A DNA stretch of 64,000 bases from Candidozyma auris (Eukaryota > Ascomycota > Pichiomycetes > Serinales > Metschnikowiaceae): NCBI RefSeq assembly GCF_003013715.1, contig NC_072817.1:868001-932000 (forward strand), read 5' to 3'. Position 1 is the stretch's first letter. Each line of letters begins with the position of its first letter. The translations under genes and the position numbers were made by a program. A model generated the notes under the pieces. The model ran no database searches. It worked only from the letters and a program-made list of their open reading frames with translations, and was not told the origin of the DNA. Positions 8,282 through 18,356 of this stretch are shown piece by piece.

Positions 8282-9523
8282 ATGCTAACTACTTCTGGTA
8301 TATCTCGATTGATTCGACTTTCTCTGATTTCCAGATCAATTCCCCAAAACTTCACACAAAACATAGTCAGACCCTTCACAATGGCAACAAACTACAAGCA
8401 GCCAGAGCACAAGCTCACCATGATTCCTGGTCCCATTGAGTTTTCCGACTCTGTCTTGGGAGCAATGGCCACTCCCTCCCAGGCGCACACGTCGCCTGAA
8501 TTCGTCCAGACCTTCCAGACGGTGTTGCAAAATTTGCGTAAAGTGTTCAAGTCCACCGACAAGGACGCCCAGGGATATGTGGTTGCTGGCTCGGGCACTT
8601 TGGGCTGGGACGTTGCTGGCGCTAACTTGATCAACAAGGGCGACAAGGTTCTTGTTTTGCTGACAGGTTTTTTTTCGGACTCGTTTGCTGAGGCCTTGAA
8701 GGTGTATGAGGCTGACGTGGACGTCGTCACAGCTCCTGTCGGTGACGTTGTGCCCTTTGACCAGATTGAGCAGCAGTTAAAGAAGGAGAAGTATACTGCT
8801 ATCACTATCACCCACGTGGACACGTCCACGGCGGTGGTTTCGGATGTGGCCAAGATTTCTGAAATTGTCATGAAGGTTTCTCCAGAAACTTTGATCATTG
8901 TTGACGGTGTGTGCTCTATTGGTGTGGAAAATATTGAGTTCGACAAATGGGGCGTTGACTTCGCCTTGACCGCTTCTCAAAAGGCTCTTGGAGTTCCTGC
9001 CGGGTTGCTGGTGTTCTTTGCTTCCTCCAGAGCCGTCAACAAGGCCTTGAACAAGGAGAAGCCGGCCGCTTTCTTTGCTTCGTTGAAGAAATGGACTCCT
9101 ATCATGAAAGCCTACGAAGGTGGCAGCGCCGCCTACTTTGCAACCCCAGCCATCCAGACTATCACTGCTCTTAAGGTGTCCTTGGACGAGATCTTAGGTC
9201 AGACTTTGGATGGCAGATACGCCAAGCATGAGGAGACTTCCACCAAGTTCAAGAAGGAGATCGAGGCCTTGGGAATGAAGCTCGTGCCCGTGAACCACTC
9301 TGTTGCTGCCCACGGTCTTACTGCAGCTTACTTCCCCGAGGGTGTTTCTGGCCCTGATTTCTTGGGCAAGTTGGCCAGCAAAGGCTTTACTGTCGCTGGC
9401 GGCATTCACAAGGCCTTGGTGGGCAAATACTTCCGTGTAGGCCACATGGGCTTCTCTGTGTATGAGGGTCATGTGGACAGGTTACTTGCTGCTATCAAGG
9501 AAACGTTGAAGGAGTTGAAGTAA
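8282..9523 (+). CDS. AGX1: Alanine:glyoxylate aminotransferase
   Basis: This PLP enzyme (class V aminotransferase fold) makes glycine and pyruvate from alanine and glyoxylate. Motifs in order: a core start HKLTMIPGPIEFSDSV; GSGTLGWDVA; ITHVDTSTAVVSD; VDGVCSIGVENIEFDKWGVDFALTASQKALGVPAGL, with the PLP lysine in ASQK; and GGIHKALVGKYFRVGHMG near the C-terminus. All are typical of yeast Agx1. Two in-frame ATGs exist. The one at 8282 adds 33 residues that look like a mitochondrial presequence (Arg, Ser, Leu, no acids). The one at 8381 gives the usual 380-residue enzyme and suits the TATA position better. Two CTG codons fall at positions where relatives carry small polar residues, which supports CTG=Ser. 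Function confidence is high; start confidence is moderate. Confidence 0.93.
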   Translation: MLTTSGISRLIRLSLISRSIPQNFTQNIVRPFTMATNYKQPEHKLTMIPGPIEFSDSVLGAMATPSQAHTSPEFVQTFQTVLQNLRKVFKSTDKDAQGYVVAGSGTLGWDVAGANLINKGDKVLVLLTGFFSDSFAEALKVYEADVDVVTAPVGDVVPFDQIEQQLKKEKYTAITITHVDTSTAVVSDVAKISEIVMKVSPETLIIVDGVCSIGVENIEFDKWGVDFALTASQKALGVPAGLLVFFASSRAVNKALNKEKPAAFFASLKKWTPIMKAYEGGSAAYFATPAIQTITALKVSLDEILGQTLDGRYAKHEETSTKFKKEIEALGMKLVPVNHSVAAHGLTAAYFPEGVSGPDFLGKLASKGFTVAGGIHKALVGKYFRVGHMGFSVYEGHVDRLLAAIKETLKELK

Positions 9524-9948
9524 GCGAACCGTGAATAACCGTTCAAGCAATGTCATGATAAAGACGATACCTATCTAGTCGAATCAAACGAACTCAATAA
9601 AGAACGTCAAGTTAAGACGCAACGATGATATTGAATTTGTAGCTGTAGTCTCGGCCTGTTTGTCAGTTGTACGTCTCAAATATGCTCTTAAAACGTCTTG
9701 TGAATGGCTGCGAAATTATGGGTAGCGTACCAGAAAGAGTTGATTTCTACGAACAGCACCTAAAACAACTATAGACGATCCAGAGTCCTCCAAGTATAAG
9801 AGAGTGTAATACTCTGTGCTTCCTTATACTTTATTTTTTATTCTCGACCACTGCCTTCTCAGTCTTCCCTCTCTATAACATTTACTACTGCTACTTCTTC
9901 TAGGCCATCGCGCGATTGTCTAAACATCAACTACCACGGGCAGTAATC
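9524..9948. other. Intergenic AGX1 / J-protein gene
   Basis: 425 bases with the AGX1 3' end, the promoter element at 9705-9715 and pyrimidine-rich leader sequence before the J-protein ATG. Confidence 0.6.
9705..9715 (+). promoter_or_regulatory. TGGCTGCGAAA promoter element
   Basis: An exact copy, 234 bases upstream of the J-protein ATG. Confidence 0.5.
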
Positions 9949-10755
9949 ATGGAGATCGACCCGTACGAAGTGCTAGAGGTGGAGAAGGACGCTACCCCAT
10001 TGGCCATCAAGAAGGCATACAAGCGCCTATCTCTAAAATTTCACCCAGATAAGATCCAGCAACAGAACCTCGATCATGATAACACCTTCTTCCCCAAGAT
10101 CCAGTTCGCGTATAGTATCTTATCTGATCCAGCCAAGAGAAATAGGTATGACACCACGGGATCGTTGGGATTGCTGGGAGAAGATCCAGACGATGTTTTT
10201 GATTGGAAGGATTACTTCGATCTGATGACAGAGAAGATCACCATTGAGATGATCGAGGAGGATAGGGCCAAGTACCAGGGGTCCGAGGAAGAGAGAGAGG
10301 ACATTTTGCATAACTTCGTTTACTACGAAGGAGATTTTCTAAGGCTTTTTGAGGTGATACCACACTTGGAGTTCGACGAGGCACAAGAAAGCAGGGTGTT
10401 CGACCTTCTAGAGGACGCCATAGTCAAGGGAGAGCTTAGCATGGACCATAGCATGGAGAAAACGTGGGACAAATACAAGAAATCACGAAAGACGAAAGTG
10501 AAGGCGATGTTGAAGAAGTTGGCCAGGGAGGCGAAGCAGGCAGAGAAGATGGCGAAGAAGATCACGAAGAAGCCCATTAAGACTGAAGGTGATCTTGCTG
10601 CGTTGATTCAGAAGAAAAATGCGGGACTGCTAGACAATTTGATCAGTAGTTTGGAGTCAAAGTACGGCAAACTGAAGGGGAAGAAACGTGAGGCGCCTGT
10701 GATTGACGACGAGGAGTTTGAGAGAATTCAAAGATCAATGAAGAAGAAAAAATAG
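9949..10755 (+). CDS. DNAJC9-like J-domain protein
   Basis: A 268-residue protein starting at the ATG at 9949. An N-terminal J domain (residues 4-70) has the HPD tripeptide in LKFHPDKIQ and the closing DPAKRNRYD. The rest matches DNAJC9 rather than other J proteins: YQGSEEEREDILHNFVYYEGDFLRLFEVIPHLEFDE, then a Lys-rich helix KLAREAKQAEKMAKK, then DLAALIQKKNAGLLDNLISSLESKYGK, ending in a basic tail. Human DNAJC9 is a nuclear co-chaperone that binds histones H3-H4 and recruits Hsp70; a similar role here is inferred from that family. It is followed by a 0.9 kb gap and TOP2 in the same direction. Cwc23, the other yeast J protein of similar length, lacks this C-terminal region. Confidence 0.82.
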   Translation: MEIDPYEVLEVEKDATPLAIKKAYKRLSLKFHPDKIQQQNLDHDNTFFPKIQFAYSILSDPAKRNRYDTTGSLGLLGEDPDDVFDWKDYFDLMTEKITIEMIEEDRAKYQGSEEEREDILHNFVYYEGDFLRLFEVIPHLEFDEAQESRVFDLLEDAIVKGELSMDHSMEKTWDKYKKSRKTKVKAMLKKLAREAKQAEKMAKKITKKPIKTEGDLAALIQKKNAGLLDNLISSLESKYGKLKGKKREAPVIDDEEFERIQRSMKKKK

Positions 10756-11682
10756 CCAACAAACAGCGGTAAGATGGCTTTGACGACAAGCCAGAGGTGT
10801 CATTATGAAACTGAACTGTAGCGTAAGTGGTTGGTCGTTACACTAAGTTTCTTCATAATGCCATCTGACTACCATAAGTCTATATTAAGCATCCATAGAG
10901 TATATCAATGTACTACATGTAATGAGAGGGTACGAAGTATAGTAAAAGATAGATATCCGTAAAAATTAGATATCCGAAAGTGTATAATTAAATTCCTGAA
11001 GTATTAGTGATATAAGTCTTGGAATACGAAGATAGCCGGAAGGTTCAAGCATACGACTAACCCGCATGTCTGGCTACACAAGAAGATTGAATGTGGATGA
11101 TCAGATCTTAATAAATGGAGTAAGAAGCCTTCTGCCACAGTGTTTAGTTTATCAGTGAGGGGCTGAATAGGATCTAAGTGTCATTCGTGAGCTCAGGTAG
11201 AACGGAGGTTTACGGTAGTAAGAGATCATGTGGCGAAGCGTTGGGGGATTATGAAACGCACTTTTGTTGATTGAGGAGTTTGGGATGTTAGAAAGGGAAT
11301 ACTCAGTTCATTAGTTGATGTTGATGAAGCAAATGAAGATTCCGAAGTTTTCATTCACAACTTGTGAGAATTCCTAGCATTTTGCAGCCAAACGAACAAT
11401 ATCGATTTTAGCGCGTGCCAAAACAAACATTTGACATATTACCGATACTACAAGCGAAACTAATCTAAGAAGCATAGTAGCTCAAAAAGAAAGCATCATT
11501 CACAAGCACCGTGAAAGTAACAGCCAGGATTCAATTTCCTGCTTATATACCCTCATCTTTATATGCTCTCACGCCCTGAGCTCCCTCGATATTCCATTCT
11601 TTAAGTGCGCGATCGCGTACCTACTCTTTGTTTATCCCATCACGTCAAACCCACAGCTTACTTTCTAAAACCAACCAAAGCT
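10756..11682. other. Intergenic, TOP2 promoter (0.9 kb)
   Basis: AT-rich 3' region of the J-protein gene, then the TOP2 upstream region with a TTTTGCAGCCA variant element (11380-11390) about 290 bases before the TOP2 ATG. No gene seen. Confidence 0.6.
11380..11390 (-). promoter_or_regulatory. TGGCTGCAAAA variant element
   Basis: A variant copy on the minus strand, 293 bases upstream of the TOP2 ATG. Confidence 0.45.
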
Positions 11683-14600
11683 ATGTCAGACTACTCAGAC
11701 GAGTCATTTTCAGATGACTCTTTTTCAGACATCGAAGTCATGGAGCCGAAGAAGAAGTCAAAGGCTTCAAGAACACCGCTCTCAGACTCTTCTTCTACTA
11801 ACACGGCCCCAACGTCTAATGGTTCAGCTCTGAACGCCTCGGCCCAGTACCAGAAGTTGTCGCAGCTAGAACATATTTTGAAACGTCCCGATACGTACAT
11901 TGGGTCTGTGGAGAAGAATGAGGTGGAAATATGGCACTATGATGCGGAAAGCGACCTGATGAAGTTCTCCAAGGTGACGTTTGTGCCTGGGTTGTATAAG
12001 ATCTTTGATGAAATCTTGGTCAATGCTGCCGATAACAAGATCAGAGACCCCAAGATGAAGAACATCAAGGTGGACATCGATCCCGAAAATAACACCATCA
12101 GCGTGATGAACGACGGGAAAGGTATCCCTGTGGAGGTCCACGATAAGGAGAATATGTACATTCCAGAGATGATCTTTGGTAATTTGCTTACATCTTCGAA
12201 CTATGATGATGATGAGAAGAAGGTTGTGGGTGGTAGAAACGGGTTTGGCGCCAAGCTTTGCAATATCTTCTCCACGGAATTTACGGTGGAGACTTCTGAC
12301 CAAAATACAAAACTAGTGTACACACAAACGTGGACAGATAACATGTCCAAAGTCTCCAAGCCCAGAATCACGAAAGCGAAAAATAAAAAAGAATACACCA
12401 AAGTCACGTTTAAGCCCGACTTGTCCAAGTTTAGTATGGATTCCCTAGACAACGATATCCTTTCGGTGCTCCGCCGAAGAGTGTACGACTTGTGTGGTAC
12501 CGTAAAGGATTGCAATATCTTTTTGAATGAGAAGAAACTCAATATTCGTAACTTCAAAAGCTATGTCGAGATGTACGTGAAGGCTATCCAAGAAAGTTCC
12601 CCAGATATCGCTATCGAAAACGAAGCTAATAACCGTACTCCTATCGTTCACGAGGTGATCAACGACAGATGGGAACTAGCGTTTGCCGTCAGTGACGGTA
12701 ACTTCAACCAAGTGAGCTTTGTTAACTCCATCGCCACCACTGCTGGTGGTACTCACGTCAAGTACGTCACCGATCAGATCATCAACAAGCTCATAGACGA
12801 GCTTAATAAGGGCAAGAAAGGTAAAAAGGCAATGATTAAGCCCCAACAAATTAAGAGTAACATGTTCATTTTCGTAAATTGTTTGATCGAAAACCCAGCC
12901 TTCACGTCTCAGACAAAAGAACAACTCACAACTAAGCCATCTGAGTTTGCTTCCAAGGCCAAAGATAAGGTTGTTATCAGTGATCAGTTCATCAAGAAGC
13001 TTTCGAAAACGAGTATCGTTGAAACGATTCAAAGGATCGTTGATGCCAATGAAGGCAAGGCATTGCAGAAAGATGATGGTAAGAGAAGAACGCGTATCAA
13101 GGGTCAGGCTAAGTTGGTTGACGCTAACAAGGCTGGTACCAAAGAGGGATACAAGTGTACTCTTATTTTGACAGAAGGTGACTCTGCTAAGTCCTTAGCT
13201 GTGGCAGGACTCTCCGTCGTGGGTAGAGATTACTACGGGTGCTTCCCACTTCGTGGTAAGTTATTAAACGTGAGAGATGCATCAACAGAGATGATTGCTA
13301 AGAATGCAGAAATCACCGCTCTTAAGCAAATTATCGGTTTGCAGCACAGAAAGGCCTATAATCGTGACAACATCAAGGATTTGAGATATGGTCATGTTAT
13401 GATCATGACGGATCAGGATCACGACGGGTCGCATATCAAAGGCTTGCTCATCAATTTCTTCGAGACAAGTTTCCCTGGGCTTCTTAATATTGATGAGTTT
13501 CTATTGGAGTTCATCACGCCAATTGTTAAAGTGTCGATTAAAAACAGAGGAAGAGGAGGTGACACTAAAATTCCATTCTACTCGATGCCTGAATTTGAGC
13601 AATGGCGAGAAACTGAGGGAAAGAACTGCCGATGGACTCATAAATACTACAAGGGTTTGGGTACCTCGACAACGACAGAAGCTAGAGAGTACTTTTCCAA
13701 ATTGGATAAGCATTTGAAGTACTTCCATGCCCTTCAGGACCAAGACTCGAGTTTGATTGAATTAGCGTTTTCGAAGAAAAAAGCTGATGATCGTAAGGAG
13801 TGGTTACTAGGTTTTCAACCGGGCACTTACCTTGATTCTGACTTGACCACCATTCCTATCAGTGAGTTTATCAACAAAGAATTAATTTTGTTCTCCATGG
13901 CTGACAACATAAGATCCATTCCTTCTGTACTAGATGGCTTTAAACCTGGACAGCGTAAGGTATTGTACGGTTGCTTCAAGAGAAACCTTAAGAATGAAAT
14001 GAAGGTCGTTAACCTAGCTGGTTACATCAGTGACAAGACAGGTTATCACCATGGTGACCAATCTTTAGTCCAGACTATTATCGGTTTGGCTCAAAACTTT
14101 ATCGGCTCTAACAACATCAATCTCCTCAAGCCAAATGGTGCTTTCGGAACAAGAGCTGCTGGTGGAAAGGATTTCTCTGCTGCAAGATATATTTTCACCC
14201 AATTGATGGAAATCACAAGAAAGGTCTTCAACCCGTTAGATGATCCATTGTACACGTATGTTCAGGATGATGCTCAAACCGTTGAGCCCGAATGGTACTT
14301 GCCTGTGATTCCCATGATATTGGTTAATGGTGCTGACGGTATTGGTACTGGTTGGTCGACCAACATTCCATCTTACAACCCTCTCGATATCGTTGCCAAC
14401 ATCAGAAGACTTATGGCTGGCGAGGAAGTTCAAGAGATGTATCCATGGTACAAAGGTTGGGAAGGTGATGTTGAGAAGGTTAGTGAGGGAAAGTACAAGC
14501 TCACTGGACGCATTGAACAGATCGACGACAAAACGTTAGAAATCACAGAGATTCCCGTCAAATCGTGGACAAATAATGTGAAGGAGTTTTTGTTGGATGG

Positions 14601-16059
14601 TGTGAACTCTGATAAGCCTTGGATCAAAGATATGGAGGAGCAGCATGCCGCAGGTATTCGATTTGTCATAAAGTTGACTCCAGCAGAGATGGAGAAGTCT
14701 CACCAAGTTGGTTTACTTGAACGCTTCAAGTTGATCTCGACAGTGTCCACTGGTAACATGGTTGCCTTCGACCCATCAGGCCGTATCAAGAAGTACGAAA
14801 GTGCAAGCGACATTTTGAAGGATTTCTATTTTGTGCGCTTAGAATACTACCAAAAGAGAAAGGATCACTTGTCGGAAGATTTGCTGAACCAATTGATGAG
14901 GTTGAGCGAACAAGCACGCTTCATCAAGTTGATCATTGATAAGCAATTGAGTGTGTCAAACAAGAAAAGGGCCCTTTTGGTTGAGCAGTTGATCGAGATG
15001 AACTTTGCTCGTTTCGACAAGCATGGTCGTCGTGTGAATGCTAACGAAGGCGGTGACTTATTTGTGGAAGCCGAGGAGGCGTTGCAGGAGGAGGAAGAAG
15101 AAGTTGGTGATGTAAGTCTACTTAATTCCAGAGGTATCAACGACTTGGAAGAAGAGGATGAAAGTGAGCACAAACCGGAAAACATCTATACTCAGTATGA
15201 CTATTTACTTGGTATGTCCCTTTGGTCGTTGACAAGAGAAAGATACGAAAAATTGTTGAAGCAGAGAGATGAGAAAGAAGCTGAGCTCAACTTATTGTTG
15301 AGCAAGAGTGCCAAGGATTTGTGGAACGAAGACCTTGAAGTCTTTGAGACCGCATGGGAGAAGTTTTTAGCTGAGGACGAGAAGGAGAGGTTCAGTATGA
15401 TCGGCGGTACCAAGGGTTCTAAGACAGCGGCCAAGAAAAGACGAAAGGCCGTAAAAGACGAAGACGAAGACTACGGGGTGCCCAAAAAGAAAACGAAGAA
15501 AGTCACGCCGCCAAAACTGAGCACACCTAAGCCAACGGTCAAGCAAGAGCCAGGTACGATGGCTAAAAGTAAGACGCAGAAGCAGCTTCCATTTGTTAAG
15601 TCCGAGTCGCCCGCTACAAACCCAAAGCCCACAGCTCCTGAGGATAACCTCCTTACGTTCTTCAGCAAGCCCAAAGAGAAGAAGGTGGACAAATCAAAGA
15701 AGAAGACGTATATGTTCGGTGACAGTTCCGACGACGAGATAATCGAGAGGGTGTCACGCACAATTGAGGATTCTGATGGTGATGAGGTCAGTGCCAGCAC
15801 CAGTAAAGGCTCCTCTAGAAACAGCACCAGCTCGCCTGAGATCGGGAGCAAGGCAAAAGCCAAACCAAAAGCTCTGGCCAAACCCAAGACCAAAGTGTCA
15901 TCTGCGGGGCTGGACAGCGAACTCGATGACTTGATGATTGTGGGGGAAAAGTCACCGCCACGCAGGAAGAGAACGCTGGTGAGCTACCAGGTGGAGGAGT
16001 TGCTGCTGCTGTCTGAACAAGAGGAGTCTGAGTCAGAAGACTATACTGACGGCGATTAG
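11683..16059 (+). CDS. TOP2: DNA topoisomerase II
   Basis: A 1458-residue type IIA topoisomerase that passes one duplex through another using ATP, acting in the nucleus in replication and chromosome segregation. Order of domains: a Ser/Asp-rich leader; a GHKL ATPase starting QYQKLSQLEHILKRPDTYIGSVE with GRNGFGAKL; a Toprim domain with EGDSAKSLA (about residue 498) and DQDHDGSH (about 577); and a winged helix with the cleavage tyrosine in SAARY (about 836). It continues with NGADGIGTGWSTNIP and a long charged C-terminal tail full of Lys and Ser/Asp clusters, as in fungal Top2. The ATG at 11683 starts MSDYSDESF; the frame is open further upstream but only through a non-ATG codon. CTG codons in the last 30 residues form a run that reads as Ser in this clade, making a typical acidic Ser tail. 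Confidence 0.98.
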   Translation: MSDYSDESFSDDSFSDIEVMEPKKKSKASRTPLSDSSSTNTAPTSNGSALNASAQYQKLSQLEHILKRPDTYIGSVEKNEVEIWHYDAESDLMKFSKVTFVPGLYKIFDEILVNAADNKIRDPKMKNIKVDIDPENNTISVMNDGKGIPVEVHDKENMYIPEMIFGNLLTSSNYDDDEKKVVGGRNGFGAKLCNIFSTEFTVETSDQNTKLVYTQTWTDNMSKVSKPRITKAKNKKEYTKVTFKPDLSKFSMDSLDNDILSVLRRRVYDLCGTVKDCNIFLNEKKLNIRNFKSYVEMYVKAIQESSPDIAIENEANNRTPIVHEVINDRWELAFAVSDGNFNQVSFVNSIATTAGGTHVKYVTDQIINKLIDELNKGKKGKKAMIKPQQIKSNMFIFVNCLIENPAFTSQTKEQLTTKPSEFASKAKDKVVISDQFIKKLSKTSIVETIQRIVDANEGKALQKDDGKRRTRIKGQAKLVDANKAGTKEGYKCTLILTEGDSAKSLAVAGLSVVGRDYYGCFPLRGKLLNVRDASTEMIAKNAEITALKQIIGLQHRKAYNRDNIKDLRYGHVMIMTDQDHDGSHIKGLLINFFETSFPGLLNIDEFLLEFITPIVKVSIKNRGRGGDTKIPFYSMPEFEQWRETEGKNCRWTHKYYKGLGTSTTTEAREYFSKLDKHLKYFHALQDQDSSLIELAFSKKKADDRKEWLLGFQPGTYLDSDLTTIPISEFINKELILFSMADNIRSIPSVLDGFKPGQRKVLYGCFKRNLKNEMKVVNLAGYISDKTGYHHGDQSLVQTIIGLAQNFIGSNNINLLKPNGAFGTRAAGGKDFSAARYIFTQLMEITRKVFNPLDDPLYTYVQDDAQTVEPEWYLPVIPMILVNGADGIGTGWSTNIPSYNPLDIVANIRRLMAGEEVQEMYPWYKGWEGDVEKVSEGKYKLTGRIEQIDDKTLEITEIPVKSWTNNVKEFLLDGVNSDKPWIKDMEEQHAAGIRFVIKLTPAEMEKSHQVGLLERFKLISTVSTGNMVAFDPSGRIKKYESASDILKDFYFVRLEYYQKRKDHLSEDLLNQLMRLSEQARFIKLIIDKQLSVSNKKRALLVEQLIEMNFARFDKHGRRVNANEGGDLFVEAEEALQEEEEEVGDVSLLNSRGINDLEEEDESEHKPENIYTQYDYLLGMSLWSLTRERYEKLLKQRDEKEAELNLLLSKSAKDLWNEDLEVFETAWEKFLAEDEKERFSMIGGTKGSKTAAKKRRKAVKDEDEDYGVPKKKTKKVTPPKLSTPKPTVKQEPGTMAKSKTQKQLPFVKSESPATNPKPTAPEDNLLTFFSKPKEKKVDKSKKKTYMFGDSSDDEIIERVSRTIEDSDGDEVSASTSKGSSRNSTSSPEIGSKAKAKPKALAKPKTKVSSAGLDSELDDLMIVGEKSPPRRKRTLVSYQVEELLLLSEQEESESEDYTDGD

Positions 16060-16585
16060 ACCCTGCCAAGTCGCAAAGAAAAAAAAAAAAAAAAAAAATA
16101 AGTGAGGATGGTTAAGTGAAATGGGTGCAAATGTAACATGCAAGAGCATGTAGAGACGGAGACAGGACCAATTTCACCCGAAAAAAGATGACCGGAGGCT
16201 GGCCAGAGAAAAGTGATCAAAACTCTATAGTCTTTGATTGCGGGAACCATCCAATTAGCTATATCATGCTTAGCAGCCAAGCTTCGATACCCGAGGCTAA
16301 CGCTTGTGACAATGGAAGGTGGGAGAGCGAACAAGGCAGGCGAAATAGTCAAGGCACAAAGGCGGACAATGTGCGGCATGCACAGAGGCTAAGTGGCCGC
16401 GCATCGAGCAACGATCCCTTGACAAAGGGGAACCTCCACAACAATGCCTGGCGAATGAATTAGAGTTTTCACGAGGAACTAAACAGCCAGATGGAGATGC
16501 ACGTAACGGAAAAATGAAGGCACATTGTGTTTCCCGACGATCGAAGCAAGGGGGACATAATTGTCAAAAAGAATAAGTTGAAATG

Positions 16586-16621
<36 letters not shown>

Positions 16622-17240
16622 AATGGCGGTTGTGTGCCGCTTGCCTCGGGTGAAATTTGGTGGTGTGTGTCTGCGGCGTGTTTCACTTGATTCACGTTTT
16701 GCGAGTAAAATATGCCCAGCCACTTATGTTTGGAAGCACTGAGTATTCCAGAAGATGCCATAAACAAGAGAAGGTAAATAGCTGGAGAATTGAATGAAAT
16801 ACAAGAGTAGATAAAAAAAAACTATCAAATATTTCCAAGGTAGTCAGTAGTAAGTCACCATTTCCGGCACCCTACCACGAGCCCGCCAGTCCTTGCAATT
16901 GCCTTGCCCTTTTCTTCTTCACTTGCCTTCTTTGAGTTATCGTGTCGGCATAAGGGGACCATCCGCTGGGCTTATATAGTGCGATGGAAGCACCCGAGGC
17001 TAATTCCCACACCTGCAACGCCTTTTTGGAATCTTTACCCATCAACACCCCCAAGACAATCTTGATCAGGTCTTTGAAACTTAGTTCGACAACAAAACCT
17101 TCCACCACGGTGACTTTCAGCAGCTAGCACCTCCAACCTAAATACTTTCTGTGGTAGATCACTCCATCGACGCTGATCGCGCTGAAAATCTCACATCTCC
17201 TCGAAAACACACCCTCGAGCTTGGTCGGCGCCAGAGGGCC
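16060..17240. other. Intergenic TOP2 / Myb-like gene (1.2 kb)
   Basis: Contains an A-run just after TOP2, the (AC)16 microsatellite at 16587-16618 and the leader of the Myb-like gene. A TATATA-type sequence lies near 16974. No coding region supported. Confidence 0.55.
16587..16618 (+). repeat. (AC)16 microsatellite
   Basis: Sixteen uninterrupted AC dinucleotides between genes. Likely length-variable among isolates. Confidence 0.95.
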
Positions 17241-18356
17241 ATGAACCACGAGTTTCAGAAAAATAACCCCGGCCAGGCGCCTCGTCCCTACACAATGGCA
17301 GCGTACAGCGCTGGCGCAAGGGACCTGGAGAGTCCTGGAGGGCAGCCAGCGCCGGCAACAACCACTGCTGGGGCCTTGGCCAGTGCTGACGTTGGCGCTG
17401 GCGCTGACGCCGTGGAGCAAAACGTTCCACTGGCGATGGTGCAGAACTTGAATATGGCGCCGTCGATGATGGTGGGCTCGTATGACGTGCAGCCAGACCA
17501 CCAGTCATATTCACCAGGACAGCGACCTCCTCCTCAGTTGCACCCATCAAGCGGTCTTCCGGGCCACATTCAGCATCAACCTCAGCATATCCCCCAACAG
17601 CATACTCAGCATCAATCTCAGCATCCCCAACAGCATACTCCCCTCCAGGAAAGCCAGCAGCCCCAGCAGCCCCAGCAACATCATCAAAATCAACAACAAC
17701 AACAACAACAGGCTCCTTTGCAGCATCTAAATACTCCACTTCTGCAACAATTCATCCTGGCTCCCCAGCTGGCACAGTCTCAGCTGGCGCATCCCAACCA
17801 GTACCCACGGCCTCCCCAGGCGGCATATTCCAATGGGACGGCTGATTTTCGAAGACAGCCCCAGCCCCAGCCCCAGCCGCCTCCGCCTCCAGCCCAGCAT
17901 CCACAGCCGCCAGATTTCCAATTGCAGCCGCCAAGACGACCAGGACCTTCAGGCTTCCAGGACCACGACGTGGAGGTTTTAAAACAGCTTCTTCCAGTGG
18001 GCGAAAAGCATAAATGGAAGCAGATTGCAAAACGAATTAACCGGCGTAACGCTGCAACCAACATCAATAATACGAATGGTGGGGCCAGCGACAACGGCTC
18101 CTCCAGCGTCAGTTCTACCACCACGGGCGTAAGCGCAACGCCGTCTTCGCTCGAGCTGGAGGACGACCTAGGGCCTGGTGGCCGTAAGAGCGTGTCGGCG
18201 TCGTTTGCCATGAGGCAGTACCAGCACATGTTGGGTTTGCCCAAGGCGCCCAATAGTTTTGGCGATTTGGGGTCGTCGTTGCCATACGCTGTTGCAGTGA
18301 GGGGGTGGGACGACATCGACGACGAAAGCGCCCATGTATTTAGCGAGGAGGAATAA
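17241..18356 (+). CDS. Gln/Pro-rich protein with Myb/SANT-like segment
   Basis: A 371-residue protein from the ATG at 17241 (another at 17295). Residues about 85-240 are Gln-, Pro- and His-rich low complexity, including a near-perfect tandem repeat at 17571-17639. They are followed by FQDHDVEVLKQLLPVGEKHKWKQIAKRINRR, which looks like a Myb/SANT helix pair, a Ser/Asn linker, then SFAMRQYQHMLGLPKAPNSFGDLGSSLPYAVAVRGWDDID and an acidic end. The second block looks like the conserved C-terminal part of a fungal regulator family, but I cannot put a name to it. The composition suggests a nuclear transcription regulator; that is inference. Its 3' end faces the Rdx-protein gene. Confidence 0.72.
   Translation: MNHEFQKNNPGQAPRPYTMAAYSAGARDLESPGGQPAPATTTAGALASADVGAGADAVEQNVPLAMVQNLNMAPSMMVGSYDVQPDHQSYSPGQRPPPQLHPSSGLPGHIQHQPQHIPQQHTQHQSQHPQQHTPLQESQQPQQPQQHHQNQQQQQQQAPLQHLNTPLLQQFILAPQLAQSQLAHPNQYPRPPQAAYSNGTADFRRQPQPQPQPPPPPAQHPQPPDFQLQPPRRPGPSGFQDHDVEVLKQLLPVGEKHKWKQIAKRINRRNAATNINNTNGGASDNGSSSVSSTTTGVSATPSSLELEDDLGPGGRKSVSASFAMRQYQHMLGLPKAPNSFGDLGSSLPYAVAVRGWDDIDDESAHVFSEEE
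17571..17639 (+). repeat. Coding tandem repeat (36 + 33 bp)
   Basis: Two adjacent units starting CAGCATCAA and ending CAACAGCATACT, the second with three bases fewer. Both are in frame and encode Gln/His-rich repeats. Confidence 0.85.

Noticed and set aside
8392..8946. Long antisense frame inside AGX1, and similar ones inside TOP2, SUR2, CUE5 and the EAF-like gene
   Set aside because: Mirror frames of real genes caused by codon bias; no independent motifs.
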